A stretch of 64,000 bases of DNA, taken from contig CAJJBE010000004.1 in assembly GCA_905182335.1 (NCBI GenBank), positions 124,001 to 188,000 on the forward strand, given 5' to 3'. Made by a program: the position numbers and the translations under genes. Under the pieces are notes generated by a model. The model was given only the letters and a program-made list of their open reading frames with translations, made no database searches and was not told the DNA's origin. How positions within the stretch are numbered: the stretch's first letter is position 1; every line of letters begins with the position of its first letter. Source of the DNA: Flavobacteriales bacterium UBA4466 (lineage in GTDB: Bacteria > Bacteroidota > Bacteroidia > Flavobacteriales_D > Crocinitomicaceae). This document shows, piece by piece, positions 37,101 through 45,915 of the stretch.

Positions 37101-37475
37101 ATGGAGAAATGTTCTATGTGCGTTCAAAATATTCAGGCTTCTAAATTAAAAGCTAAGGTTGAGGGCAGAGCTGTTACTGATCAAGATACCTCTTCAGCAT
37201 GTGGAGATGCATGTCCTGCTGGAGCAATTACATTTGGAGATTGGAATGACATCAAATCAATGGTGCGTAAGAGTGCTGATGATAAGAGATCTTACCAAGC
37301 ATTAGAAGAAATCGGAGTGAAACCTAATGTTTGGTTTAAAGTCAAAGTTAGAAACGAAGAGAATAAGGAATTAGATGCTCTTCAAGTAGTCAAAGAATCA
37401 CATCACCAAGGGCATGAAGATGCACATGGTGCGGGTCACGTTTCTGAAGGAAATGGAGAACATAGTAATCATTAA
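34155..37475 (+). CDS. actB: Alternative complex III subunit ActB, molybdopterin-like domain fused to iron-sulfur domain
   Basis: ActB is the large peripheral subunit of alternative complex III. With the start at 34155 it has 1106 residues; an ATG at 34113 in the same frame overlaps actA and gives a less family-like N-terminus (the family begins near KYWKDIDELK). A twin-arginine-like segment with lipobox (GRRDFLKFLG ... AAC) lies at about residues 48-66. The first part (about 70-750) resembles molybdopterin oxidoreductases but in ACIII binds no cofactor. The C-terminal part (about 800-1020) has the cysteine clusters of four Fe-S clusters: CFGCGTCLIAC, CHHCNHAPCETVCP, CIGTRYCANNCP and CSMC with CGDACP. 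A His/Gly-rich tail ends it. Confidence 0.95.
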   Translation: MGMERKYWKDIDELKETSSFLESRDQEFPVENSVEEFLSDENLQESSAGRRDFLKFLGFTVAAATVAACEAPVTKAIPYVNKPENVTPGMPTWYASTYYDGNSYASIVIKTREGRPILIKGNKDFGITHGNMNPQIAASVLSLYDSERLTRPRINGVGGSYSDLDKNVISELKSAKKVVILSNTIISPSMNEAILNLGESIGVDKTEHIQYDAVSYAGIRNANKISFEGLTDEFTGSGIIPSYDFTKAKTVISIGADFLNSWLLPTQFSGQYGFSRNPDGEWMSKHFHFESVMSITGSNADVRGMIKPSEQKNVLSFMLKAFGVNTGVDNKLNPITKKKVEEAISSLKTSGSQSLVVCGSNETSLQVLTNKLNSVIGAYKVTINVNNPIHLFKSEDEKMGAFVEDIIKGTVPEAVIFYGVNPVYTLSNGSEFGKGVQKIKTSVSMSLYADETASLCKYVASDLHPLESWNDHRPVENHFSIAQPTIRPLHSTASALESMLVWAGKAKRAGKDSKVSYDFIRGLWEEKGFQDPSQDKYNDFESYWNIIVHNSSANMIGVAPEEVAFNSDSLKSLKFKEYPGDREIVLYQKAGMGIGLQANNPWLQEMPDPMTKVTWDNCITMNPVEMDGYATTFDQENGLNLAKVKVGNAELTLPVYPLPGQTPGTIGIALGYGRGGNGEKIGKAAYQTKEYGGYEMNENGNPKPIGQNAFKLVNISNGTFSFSTSGSIERLDEMYPIAATQIHSTVMGRHSVVRETTLDIYKSKDKQAYNPDHTLQKLDENGHHVDAPMKDFDLWDAHPVEKIGHRWAMTIDLNSCFGCGTCLIACQAENNVPVVGKTEVRKGREMHWLRIDRYFASDEEATIGLRKKHNKSKMEWFADAENPALNPKVVHQPMMCHHCNHAPCETVCPVAATTHSNEGLNQMTYNRCIGTRYCANNCPYKVRRFNWFNYPSYKAQAEINPAQDDLGRMVLNPDVTVRTRGVMEKCSMCVQNIQASKLKAKVEGRAVTDQDTSSACGDACPAGAITFGDWNDIKSMVRKSADDKRSYQALEEIGVKPNVWFKVKVRNEENKELDALQVVKESHHQGHEDAHGAGHVSEGNGEHSNH

Positions 37476-37497
37476 TTGAAACAAAAACCCTATTGTA

Positions 37498-39216
37498 ATG
37501 CATAAGGAAGCAGCAATTAGAGAACCCCTCATTCTAGGTCACAAGACCTTTAGTGACGTCACAGAAGATGTTTGCAGGCCAATTGAGGATAAAGCGCCAA
37601 AAACATGGTATGTCCTGTTTGGTATTGCACTTATTATTGGAATTTATGGTATTGGATGCATCCTTTACCTCTTAGGAACAGGAGTAGGTGTTTGGGGGTT
37701 GAATAAAACGATTGGTTGGGCATGGGATATTACAAACTTCGTTTGGTGGGTAGGTATTGGTCATGCTGGCACATTGATTTCTGCTGTGCTTTTATTATTT
37801 CGCCAGAAATGGAGAATGGCCATTAACCGTTCTGCAGAGGCAATGACAATATTTGCCGTATTCATGGCTGGATTATTTCCGTTAATTCACATGGGACGTA
37901 TATGGGTAGGTTACTGGGTAATGCCATTGCCAAATCAATTTGGTTCGTTATGGGTTAACTTTAATTCACCCCTTCTTTGGGATGTATTCGCTATTTCAAC
38001 ATATTTATCAGTTTCATTAGTATTCTGGTATATTGGTTTAATACCTGATTTCGCTACAATTCGTGATAGGGCGAAAAAGCCGGTTTCTAAAAAAATGTAC
38101 GGAATCTTATCGTTTGGATGGTCAGGCCGTGCTAAACATTGGAATAGATTTGAATTAATTTCATTAGTGTTAGCAGGCTTAGCAACTCCGCTTGTATTCT
38201 CTGTGCACTCAATTGTATCTTTCGATTTCGCCACTTCAGTTATACCAGGGTGGCATACTACAATTTTCCCTCCTTACTTTGTTGCAGGAGCTGTATTCTC
38301 AGGTTTTGCAATGGTACAAACATTGATGCTTGTTATGCGTAAGGCAATGAATCTTGAAGCATACATACACACAAGACATGTCGAGTATATGAATATTGTA
38401 ATTATGGTAACAGGATCGATTGTAGGGACTGCATACATTACTGAGTTATTTGTTTCTTGGTATTCAGGTGTTGAGTATGAAGCGTATGCATTCATTAATA
38501 GAGCAACAGGACCATACTGGTGGGCATATGCTTCAATGATGACTTGTAATGTTATTTCACCGCAGTTAATGTGGTTCAGAAAGTTAAGACGAAGCTTAAT
38601 CTTCACATTCATTATTTCTATCGTTGTAAATATCGGTATGTGGTTTGAGCGGTATGTAATTATTGTTACTTCTATTCATAGAGATTATCTTCCATCTTCA
38701 TGGAGTATGCATTACCCAAGTCATATTGATATTGGAGTATATGTTGGTACAATTGGATTGTTCTTTGTTTTCTTCTTGTTGTTTGCTAGATATTTCCCAG
38801 TATTGCCAATTGCAGAGATTAAATCAATTTTGAAGTCTTCAGGGGAGTCATATAAAAACTCACCAAATACGCATAAAGAGACCGTTAAACCAACACCTTT
38901 TATTCAAAATGTAAAAGAAGTTAAGGCGAAGTTAACTCGGGATGAACTTTCTGCAAAAACGACGGCTTTGATTTCAAAATTAGGAGCTGTTTCAGAAGAA
39001 ACAAAAGACAATTTGAAATTGATTTCAGGAGTTGGACCTGTATTAGAAGGTAAACTGAATAAAATTGGAATCTACACTTACTTGCAGGTAAGTAAAATGA
39101 CGACAGAAGAATATCATCTCCTTGATGAATTGACTGGCTCTTCAAAAGGGCGTTCTGAACGTGATGATTGGGCAGGGCAGGTTAAGAAACTCATGAATAA
39201 ATCTAACAATCAATAG
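37498..39216 (+). CDS. actC: Alternative complex III subunit ActC (NrfD-like) with C-terminal helix-hairpin-helix tail
   Basis: ActC is the integral membrane, quinone-binding subunit of the NrfD/PsrC family. The first 440 residues give about ten transmembrane helices, with features such as WWVGIGHAGTLISAVLLLF near residue 82 and HMGRIWVGYWVMPLPNQ near 128. The protein is about 100 residues longer than a plain ActC. The extension ends in a helix-hairpin-helix-like domain, LKLISGVGPVLEGKLNKIGI, at about residues 503-560. I infer that the tail lies on the cytoplasmic side and could bind nucleic acid or another protein. It is followed by actD after three bases. Confidence 0.94.
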   Translation: MHKEAAIREPLILGHKTFSDVTEDVCRPIEDKAPKTWYVLFGIALIIGIYGIGCILYLLGTGVGVWGLNKTIGWAWDITNFVWWVGIGHAGTLISAVLLLFRQKWRMAINRSAEAMTIFAVFMAGLFPLIHMGRIWVGYWVMPLPNQFGSLWVNFNSPLLWDVFAISTYLSVSLVFWYIGLIPDFATIRDRAKKPVSKKMYGILSFGWSGRAKHWNRFELISLVLAGLATPLVFSVHSIVSFDFATSVIPGWHTTIFPPYFVAGAVFSGFAMVQTLMLVMRKAMNLEAYIHTRHVEYMNIVIMVTGSIVGTAYITELFVSWYSGVEYEAYAFINRATGPYWWAYASMMTCNVISPQLMWFRKLRRSLIFTFIISIVVNIGMWFERYVIIVTSIHRDYLPSSWSMHYPSHIDIGVYVGTIGLFFVFFLLFARYFPVLPIAEIKSILKSSGESYKNSPNTHKETVKPTPFIQNVKEVKAKLTRDELSAKTTALISKLGAVSEETKDNLKLISGVGPVLEGKLNKIGIYTYLQVSKMTTEEYHLLDELTGSSKGRSERDDWAGQVKKLMNKSNNQ

Positions 39217-39219
39217 GAC

Positions 39220-39753
39220 ATGACTGACAGAGTAATATATGCAATGTATGACGATGATGATGTACTGAAAGACGGGGCAAAACATTTAGTTGCTAAAGGA
39301 GTCAAAGTGGAAGAGGTGTTTTCTCCTTTCCCTATTCACGGAATAGACCCAATAATTGGAGTAGAGCAAACACGTTTAGGGATATTTGCATTTATCTATG
39401 GATTAATTGGATTGACATTGGCAACAGTGGGAATGAGGTTTTTCATGATTGTTGATTGGCCAATGAATATTGGAGGGAAACCAAACTTTTCTTACATGGA
39501 GAATATGTTAGCGTTTGTTCCAATTACATTTGAGTTTACTGTATTGTGTGCAGCACACGGTATGGCAATCACTTATTTTATTGCAAACAGAACGTTACCA
39601 GGAATGAAAGCTCAAAATCCAGATCCAAGAACAACAGATGATCGTTTCGTGATTGAATTAAGAGCCTCTCAGAACTCAAAGTTTTCTGCTGCAGAATTAG
39701 AGTCTTTGGTTAAAGAAACAGGTATGGTAGAAATTGAGCAAAAAGAAATTTAA
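39220..39753 (+). CDS. actD: Alternative complex III subunit ActD (DUF3341)
   Basis: ActD is a small membrane subunit of alternative complex III. It has 177 residues with a cytoplasmic N-terminal domain (YDDDDVLKDGAKHLVAKGV ... FSPFPIHGID), then two helices (about residues 52-72 and 98-118) with the DUF3341 pattern RLGIFAFIYGLIGL and FVPITFEFTVLCAAHG. The cytoplasmic tail is short. The gene is three bases after actC. Confidence 0.94.
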   Translation: MTDRVIYAMYDDDDVLKDGAKHLVAKGVKVEEVFSPFPIHGIDPIIGVEQTRLGIFAFIYGLIGLTLATVGMRFFMIVDWPMNIGGKPNFSYMENMLAFVPITFEFTVLCAAHGMAITYFIANRTLPGMKAQNPDPRTTDDRFVIELRASQNSKFSAAELESLVKETGMVEIEQKEI

Positions 39754-39773
39754 TAATTTTTCATACAACACTG

Positions 39774-40484
39774 ATGAAAATAAAATTTAGAGTAATATTA
39801 AGTATATCCATCATAGCGGTTACAACATTAATGTTCGTATCATGTGCTTCGGATCCAGACAGCTCCGGTTTAGAGTATATGCCCGACATGTATCGTTCTC
39901 CGGCAATTGAGCCTTATGTTGATTATGGTGAAGTTAGAGGGAGAGAGAATAAAGATCTTAAGTTAAAGCGCTCTGCTATGATTCCTCCTTCGGGAACTAT
40001 TCCTTATTATGGTACTGATTCAGCAACTGTAGCTTTAATGATGCCCTATGCAAGAAAAGCAAATGTTGCTATGAAATCTACACACGGAATGTATGATGCT
40101 GTTTTAACAAAAGAAAATGAGTATGATTTTGCATTAGCGGATAAAAATCCTTTAAAGCTTACCTCAGATAATATGGGAGATTTATTTGATACGGGCAAAA
40201 AATTATTTACTGCAAATTGTGCCCATTGTCATGGAGCGAAAGGAAATGGAAACGGACCAATGGTTGTCAGTGGGGCTTATGTTGGCGTTCCAGATTATGC
40301 TAATTTAACTAACCTAAGTGATGGACAAATATTCTATTCTATTTACTATGGTAAAGGTATGATGGGTGCGCATAATTCACTATTGGATAAAAGAGAAATA
40401 TGGACCTTAGTTCACTACATTAGAAAGTTTCAAGATACTGATTATGGCACTTCTCAATCAGCTAAGGCTTTAGAAGCAAATTAA
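39774..40484 (+). CDS. actE: Alternative complex III subunit ActE, monoheme cytochrome c lipoprotein
   Basis: ActE is a lipoprotein cytochrome c that sits on the periplasmic face of the complex. The 236 residues have a lipobox (LMFVSCASDP, cysteine near 24), DMYRSPAIEPYVDYG near residue 37, and one CXXCH heme site (CAHCH) near residue 150 in GKKLFTANCAHCHGAKGNG, with a distal methionine probably in GMMGAHNSLL. It belongs to the act operon and lies 20 bases after actD. Confidence 0.94.
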   Translation: MKIKFRVILSISIIAVTTLMFVSCASDPDSSGLEYMPDMYRSPAIEPYVDYGEVRGRENKDLKLKRSAMIPPSGTIPYYGTDSATVALMMPYARKANVAMKSTHGMYDAVLTKENEYDFALADKNPLKLTSDNMGDLFDTGKKLFTANCAHCHGAKGNGNGPMVVSGAYVGVPDYANLTNLSDGQIFYSIYYGKGMMGAHNSLLDKREIWTLVHYIRKFQDTDYGTSQSAKALEAN

Positions 40485-40520
40485 TCTTAGGATAATTATC
40501 AAATCGACTAACACAAGAAG

Positions 40521-41708
40521 ATGGAATTCAAAATAGCAAATAAAGCGAAAAGGTTAACACTCATATTGATGATTATGGGGGTTATATTTACCGGATTTGG
40601 TATCGCTTTAACTTGGAAAGATCACAATTTTGGGCAGCGCTTTATGGCGAATGGATTAATTAACAGTTTCTTTTTCTTTTCGATAGGAATGGGAGCATTA
40701 TTCTTCTTAGCATTGGCTTATGCAACAGAGACAGGATGGTATGCTGCAATAAAGAAAGTCGTTGAAGCAGTAACGGGCTTTATTCCTTATGGGATTGGTT
40801 TTATGGTACTGATTCTTTTGGCTCTAACATTAACTGATGGGGGTCATATTTATACTTGGATGGACCCAGAAGTTGTTGCTAATGATGAAATCATAAAAGC
40901 AAAATCATTCTATTTAAACAAAGGTTTTTTCTGGATTAGAACAATTGTCTATTTAGGGGTTTATTATATGTTTTGGAAAGGATTTAAGAAAAGATCTTTG
41001 GAAGAAGATAGAATAGGAGGGACAGAAATTCACTTTAAAAACTACAAAAAAGGTGCTTTATTTTTAGTGTACTTTTCTGTCTTTAGTTCTACTTCCTCTT
41101 GGGATTGGTTAATGTCAATTGATGTTCACTGGTTCTCTACATTATTTGGATGGTATACATTTTCTGGAATTTGGTGTTCTTCCATGGTTGTTTTGGTTAT
41201 TTTAACTTTATACCTAAAGAAGTTAGGCTATTTACCGAAGGTTAATGATAGCCATATTCATGATTTAGGGAAATGGACTTTTGCCACATCATTCTTGTGG
41301 TCTTATTTATGGTTCTCACAGTACATGCTAATCTGGTATGCTAATATTGGTGAAGAGGTCGTTTATTACATGATGAGAATTGAAAACTTCAAAGTGCTTT
41401 ACTTTGGTATGTTCGTTGTAAACTTTGTATTCCCGATGTTATTGTTAATGTCTAGAGAAGCTAAACGTCATTCAGGTATTTTGACTATCGTTGGATTAAT
41501 CATTTTGAGTTCTCACTGGGTTGACGTATACATTATGATTTCCGCTGGTTCTATGGGAGCGACTGCTTCCATCGGGTTCATGGAAATTGGCATGGCTATA
41601 TTGATGGCTGGAATTTTTATAAGAGTGATATTGTACAACCTGACGAAAGCACCGCTTAGTCCTGTTAATCATCCATTCTTAGATGAAAGTATTCATCATG
41701 AAATATAA
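40521..41708 (+). CDS. actF: Alternative complex III subunit ActF, membrane quinol:cytochrome c oxidoreductase subunit
   Basis: ActF is the second NrfD-related membrane subunit of alternative complex III. The 395 residues have ten hydrophobic helices, including WYAAIKKVVEAVTGFIPYGI near residue 73, SVFSSTSSWDWLMSIDVHWFSTLFGWYTFSG near 184, and WSYLWFSQYMLIWYANIGEE near 258, where the conserved aromatic and charged residues of the family are found. It lies between actE and coxB in the operon. Confidence 0.94.
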   Translation: MEFKIANKAKRLTLILMIMGVIFTGFGIALTWKDHNFGQRFMANGLINSFFFFSIGMGALFFLALAYATETGWYAAIKKVVEAVTGFIPYGIGFMVLILLALTLTDGGHIYTWMDPEVVANDEIIKAKSFYLNKGFFWIRTIVYLGVYYMFWKGFKKRSLEEDRIGGTEIHFKNYKKGALFLVYFSVFSSTSSWDWLMSIDVHWFSTLFGWYTFSGIWCSSMVVLVILTLYLKKLGYLPKVNDSHIHDLGKWTFATSFLWSYLWFSQYMLIWYANIGEEVVYYMMRIENFKVLYFGMFVVNFVFPMLLLMSREAKRHSGILTIVGLIILSSHWVDVYIMISAGSMGATASIGFMEIGMAILMAGIFIRVILYNLTKAPLSPVNHPFLDESIHHEI

Positions 41709-41740
41709 ATAAATACACTTATCAAGATAATTTATAATAG

Positions 41741-42949
41741 ATGGTAATTAAATTAGTCATAATAGCGGTAATTATTTTAGGAGTAATCGCAATCGCTCAG
41801 TTAATGAGAGTTTATGAGATATCTTCTAAGCTAAGAAAGAATAACGAAGCTGAAATCAGTACTCGTGATAATAAGCTCAATGCAAATTTGATGCTTTTAT
41901 TTATGCTTGCAATGTTCGGTGGTTTTATTTGGTTAATGTTAACTTACGGCTGGACAGGTCGTGGAGAAGCTGCTTCAGTTCATGGTATAGAAATCGATTG
42001 GTTGTTGAACTTGAACTTCATAATCATAATTGCAGTTTTCTTTATAACAAACGCTTTGTTGTTTGGTTTTGCATATAAGTATGTTAAAAGACCAGGTGTT
42101 AAAGCATTCTTTTATCCTCATAACAATAAGTTAGAGATGTTGTGGACTATAACTCCTGCAGTTGTGTTAGCAGTGATAATAATTTTAGGGCTTAAAACTT
42201 GGAATGAGGCAACTTCTGGGGCAAAAGCTGAATCAATACGCGTAGAGTTGTTTTCTAAACAATTTGATTGGACTGCTCGTTATTCGGGTGTCGATAATAC
42301 ATTAGGAAAATTTGACTATAAAGTAACTACTGACAATAATGAATTAGCTATTTTAACCACTAATACTATTGATACAGCTATCCAACAAATGGAAAATGGT
42401 ATTATGGGGATAAAAACGTTAGAAGATAGGCTGAATGATGAGCATTTAATGCTTGCTCCTAAGGATAGAGATGCAATGATGGAGGATTTAGATCGAAAGA
42501 ACAATCTTGTTCGATTGCTATATCAAATGAAAGGGAGGCATGACTCTAGATTAGATGCTCAAGCTTGGGATGATTTTATCCAGAAAGACACCTTGTATTT
42601 ATGTAAAGGCAAGGAGTATGAATTTAATTTTAGATCAAAAGATGTCATTCACTCAGCTTATTTTCCTCACTTTAGAGCTCAAATGAATACTGTGCCTGGG
42701 ATGACTACTAGGTTCAAATTCATTCCAATTGTTTCTACTATTGAAATGCGTGATAAAAAGAATGACACAAAATTTAATTACGCTTTGCTTTGTAATAAGA
42801 TATGTGGTGGAGCACACTACAAAATGAAGATGATGGTTGTTGTTTTAGAAGAGTCCGAGTATAAAAAATGGGAAGATTCTAAATTAACAGAAACTTTCAG
42901 AGATAAATATTTCGCTTCTACTGTAGTGTCTGTAATTGAAGAAATATAA
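41741..42949 (+). CDS. coxB: Cytochrome c oxidase subunit II (CuA)
   Basis: Subunit II takes electrons from cytochrome c into the CuA centre. The 402 residues have an N-terminal helix followed by two further hydrophobic helices (about residues 45-75 and 85-110, then 130-150), and a cupredoxin domain. The CuA ligands lie in HSAYFPHFRAQMN (histidine, near residue 303) and CNKICGGAHYKM (two cysteines, histidine, methionine; near residues 350-362). Between the first strands is an inserted helical segment of about 80 residues (about 205-285), a feature I know from Bacteroidota subunit II proteins. Coupled to subunit I 51 bases downstream. Confidence 0.93.
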   Translation: MVIKLVIIAVIILGVIAIAQLMRVYEISSKLRKNNEAEISTRDNKLNANLMLLFMLAMFGGFIWLMLTYGWTGRGEAASVHGIEIDWLLNLNFIIIIAVFFITNALLFGFAYKYVKRPGVKAFFYPHNNKLEMLWTITPAVVLAVIIILGLKTWNEATSGAKAESIRVELFSKQFDWTARYSGVDNTLGKFDYKVTTDNNELAILTTNTIDTAIQQMENGIMGIKTLEDRLNDEHLMLAPKDRDAMMEDLDRKNNLVRLLYQMKGRHDSRLDAQAWDDFIQKDTLYLCKGKEYEFNFRSKDVIHSAYFPHFRAQMNTVPGMTTRFKFIPIVSTIEMRDKKNDTKFNYALLCNKICGGAHYKMKMMVVVLEESEYKKWEDSKLTETFRDKYFASTVVSVIEEI

Positions 42950-43000
42950 GAGCTGAAAAGGGCAAGAAGACTAGATTATAATAAATTAAAATATATAGAA

Positions 43001-44806
43001 ATGGCGGTAGTAGCGCATGAGGCAAACGGACATCAAGATTCTCACGATCACCACAAGGAGAGTTTTGTATCAAAGTATATTTTTACCCAAGATCATAAAA
43101 TGATTGGTAAGCAGTTCCTAATGACTGCTGTATTCATGGGTGTAGTGGCAATGTTATTGTCGACGCTATTTAGAATTCAAATTGCTTGGCCAGGGGAGGG
43201 CTCAGATTTCGTATCATTCTTTTTAGGTAATGAATGGGCTCCAGGGGGAGTAATGAAAGAAGACATGTACTTAGGATTGGTTACAATCCACGGTACTATC
43301 ATGGTTTTCTTCCTTTTAACAGGGGGCTTGTCAGGGACTTTTTCGAACATGTTAATTCCATTGCAAATTGGTGCTCGTGATATGGCGTCAGGATTTTTGA
43401 ACATGTTATCATACTGGTTCTTTTTCTTGTCTTCGATCATCATGTTGGCTTCTTTATTCGTTGAATCAGGGCCAGCAATGTCTGGATGGACCGTTTACCC
43501 ACCATTATCAGCATTACCGCAAGCGGTAAGTGGATCAGGATTAGGAATGACTCTTTGGTTGTTCTCTATGGCGATTTTCATTGCTTCTTCATTAATTGGG
43601 TCTTTGAACTATATAGTAACAGTATTAAACTTACGTACGAAGGGAATGACAATGACTAAATTACCACTAACTATCTGGGCGTTTTTTATTACTGCAATTA
43701 TTGGTGTATTATCTTTCCCTGTTCTTTTCTCAGCGGCTTTATTGTTAATAATGGATAGAATGGCTGGAACGAGTTTTTATTTATCTGACATTATAGTAGG
43801 CGGAGAGATGCTATCGCAACATGGTGGTTCGCCATTGTTATACCAGCACTTGTTTTGGTTCTTAGGTCACCCTGAGGTATATATCGTATTAATTCCTGCG
43901 CTAGGACTATCTTCGGAGGTGATTTCTACAAACTCTCGTAAGCCGATCTTCGGATATAGAGCAATGATTGGTTCTATCTTAGCGATTGCATTCTTATCGT
44001 TTATTGTATGGGCGCATCACATGTTCGTTACAGGGATGAACCCTTTCTTAGGATCAGTATTTGTCTTTACAACATTGTTAATTGCGATACCATCAGCGGT
44101 TAAAGTATTTAATTACATAACAACGCTATGGAGAGGGTCAATTATCTTCACACCAGCAATGCTATTCACAATCGGGCTAGTTTCAACATTTATTACAGGA
44201 GGGGTTACAGGTATTATCTTGGCTGATGCAGCATTGGACATTACGATACATGACACCTATTTTGTTGTAGCTCACTTCCATGTTGTAATGGGGTTGTCAG
44301 CAGTCTTTGGTATGTTTGCTGGTGTTTATCACTGGTTCCCTAAAATGTTCGGTAGAATGATAAATACTCGTATGGGGTATGTTCACTTCTGGATTACAAT
44401 TATTGGGGCTTATGGCGTGTTTTTCCCAATGCACTTCGTTGGATTGGCAGGAGCTCCTAGACGTTATTATAATTATTCTGTTTATCAAGATTTCGACGTT
44501 GAAACATTTAATTTAATGTTGGACCTGAATGTTATCATTACAATCTTTGCAATTATTGCAGCACTAGGTCAAGGTATCTTCTTGTTCAACTTCTTCTATA
44601 GTATATTTAGAGGGCCTAAAGCTGATCAAAACCCTTGGAGGTCAAACACATTAGAATGGACTACTCCTGTTGAGCATATTCATGGTAACTGGCCAGGTGA
44701 ATTGCCAACTGTGCATAGATGGCCTTATGATTATTCTAAGCCAGGAGCTCAAGAGGATTTTATTCCTCAAAACGTTCCTTTGAAAGAGGGTGAAGAAGAG
44801 CATTAA
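43001..44806 (+). CDS. coxA: Cytochrome c oxidase subunit I
   Basis: This is the catalytic heme-copper subunit that reduces O2 to water and pumps protons. The 601 residues have at least twelve helices. Its low-spin heme and CuB ligands are visible: GTIMVFFLLTGGL near residue 93, the cross-linked His-Tyr in WFLGHPEVYIVLIPALG near 285-301, WAHHMFVTG (two CuB histidines) near 334, and HFHVVMG near 425 for the hemes. The GHPEVY form places it in the A1-like group. A histidine-rich N-terminus precedes the first helix. It is the last gene of the operon; subunits III and IV are not adjacent. A hairpin terminator follows. Confidence 0.95.
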   Translation: MAVVAHEANGHQDSHDHHKESFVSKYIFTQDHKMIGKQFLMTAVFMGVVAMLLSTLFRIQIAWPGEGSDFVSFFLGNEWAPGGVMKEDMYLGLVTIHGTIMVFFLLTGGLSGTFSNMLIPLQIGARDMASGFLNMLSYWFFFLSSIIMLASLFVESGPAMSGWTVYPPLSALPQAVSGSGLGMTLWLFSMAIFIASSLIGSLNYIVTVLNLRTKGMTMTKLPLTIWAFFITAIIGVLSFPVLFSAALLLIMDRMAGTSFYLSDIIVGGEMLSQHGGSPLLYQHLFWFLGHPEVYIVLIPALGLSSEVISTNSRKPIFGYRAMIGSILAIAFLSFIVWAHHMFVTGMNPFLGSVFVFTTLLIAIPSAVKVFNYITTLWRGSIIFTPAMLFTIGLVSTFITGGVTGIILADAALDITIHDTYFVVAHFHVVMGLSAVFGMFAGVYHWFPKMFGRMINTRMGYVHFWITIIGAYGVFFPMHFVGLAGAPRRYYNYSVYQDFDVETFNLMLDLNVIITIFAIIAALGQGIFLFNFFYSIFRGPKADQNPWRSNTLEWTTPVEHIHGNWPGELPTVHRWPYDYSKPGAQEDFIPQNVPLKEGEEEH

Positions 44807-44826
44807 TATTTTTATTTGAAATATTG

Positions 44827-44859
44827 AAAGCCCTTTGTCATTTGACAGAGGGCTTTTTG
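44827..44859 (+). terminator. Rho-independent terminator of the respiratory operon
   Basis: AAAGCCCT-T-TGTCA (44827-44840) folds against TGACA-G-AGGGCTTT (44843-44856), 13 pairs with one T/G bulge-like mismatch, then a T run. It marks the end of actABCDEF-coxBA. Confidence 0.9.
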
Positions 44860-44867
44860 TATTTTTG
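44860..44867 (+). promoter_or_regulatory. -7 element (TATTTTTG) for ruvB-queG
   Basis: TATTTTTG is an exact TAnnTTTG match directly after the coxA terminator and 17 bases before the ruvB TTG. A TTTG at 44834-44837 lies 22 bases upstream within the terminator stem. It supports a short leader and the TTG start. Confidence 0.4.
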
Positions 44868-44883
44868 AGTAAATTCAAATTAC

Positions 44884-45906
44884 TTGGAGGATACATTTGA
44901 TTATAAAGAAGAGGCAGGTAGTCGTGGCGATCAGGACTATGATAAAGTGTTGCGACCTAAAAAGCTAGACGACTTTACAGGACAACCAAAAATTGTAGAG
45001 AACCTTGAGATCTTTATTAAAGCTGCAATTCTTAGGAATGAACCACTAGACCATGTTTTATTACATGGGCCTCCAGGACTAGGTAAAACAACCTTGGCAC
45101 ATATTATAGCGAATGAACTGAATGTTGGTTTTAAGGTTACTAGTGGGCCTGTTTTAGACAAGCCAGGTGATCTAGCTGGCCTACTTACAAACTTGGATGT
45201 AGGTGATGTTTTATTCATTGATGAAATACACCGTCTTAGCCCGGTTATTGAAGAGTATTTGTATTCTGCAATGGAAGATTATAGTATTGACATCTTAATT
45301 GATAGTGGGCCAAATGCTAGAACTGTTCAAATTGCATTAAACCCATTTACTTTAATTGGCGCAACAACTAGATCTGGTTTGCTAACCTCTCCATTGAGGG
45401 CAAGGTTTGGAATTAATCTAAGATTAGAGTATTACAACTCTAAAACGTTAACATTAATCGTTGAACGGTCTGCTGATTTATTAGGTATTCCAACTACGGA
45501 AGAAGCAGCTTATCAAATAGCAAGTCGAAGTAGAGGAACGCCACGTATAGCGAATGCTTTGCTTCGTAGGGTACGTGATTTTGCCCAAATTAAAGGAGAT
45601 GGCACCATAACATTAGATATTACGAATATGGCTCTTACAGCTTTAAACGTAGATCAAAATGGATTGGACGAAATGGATAATAAAATATTAACAGTAATAA
45701 TCGATAAATTTCAAGGCGGTCCAGTGGGAATGACAACAATTGCTACTGCTATTGGTGAAAACGCAGGAACTATTGAAGAGGTTTATGAACCATTTTTAAT
45801 TCAAGAAGGATTTTTAATGCGTACGGCACGTGGACGTAAAGTTACCGAGAAGGCTTATCAGCATTTAGGTAAGGACAAAGGGTATACTCAAGGAGGAATG
45901 TTTTAA
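44884..45906 (+). CDS. ruvB: Holliday junction branch migration DNA helicase RuvB
   Basis: RuvB is the AAA+ motor that drives branch migration with RuvA. The 340 residues have Walker [15 protein letters not shown] near residues 60-73, Walker [14 protein letters not shown] near 108-120, sensor 1 [18 protein letters not shown] near 158-175 (including the arginine finger), and the C-terminal winged helix ([20 protein letters not shown]). The start is a TTG at 44884 that gives [12 protein letters not shown]; no better ATG is available. The partner ruvA is at 14663. queG follows ten bases later. Confidence 0.97.
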   Translation: MEDTFDYKEEAGSRGDQDYDKVLRPKKLDDFTGQPKIVENLEIFIKAAILRNEPLDHVLLHGPPGLGKTTLAHIIANELNVGFKVTSGPVLDKPGDLAGLLTNLDVGDVLFIDEIHRLSPVIEEYLYSAMEDYSIDILIDSGPNARTVQIALNPFTLIGATTRSGLLTSPLRARFGINLRLEYYNSKTLTLIVERSADLLGIPTTEEAAYQIASRSRGTPRIANALLRRVRDFAQIKGDGTITLDITNMALTALNVDQNGLDEMDNKILTVIIDKFQGGPVGMTTIATAIGENAGTIEEVYEPFLIQEGFLMRTARGRKVTEKAYQHLGKDKGYTQGGMF

Positions 45907-45915
45907 AAGCTTAAT

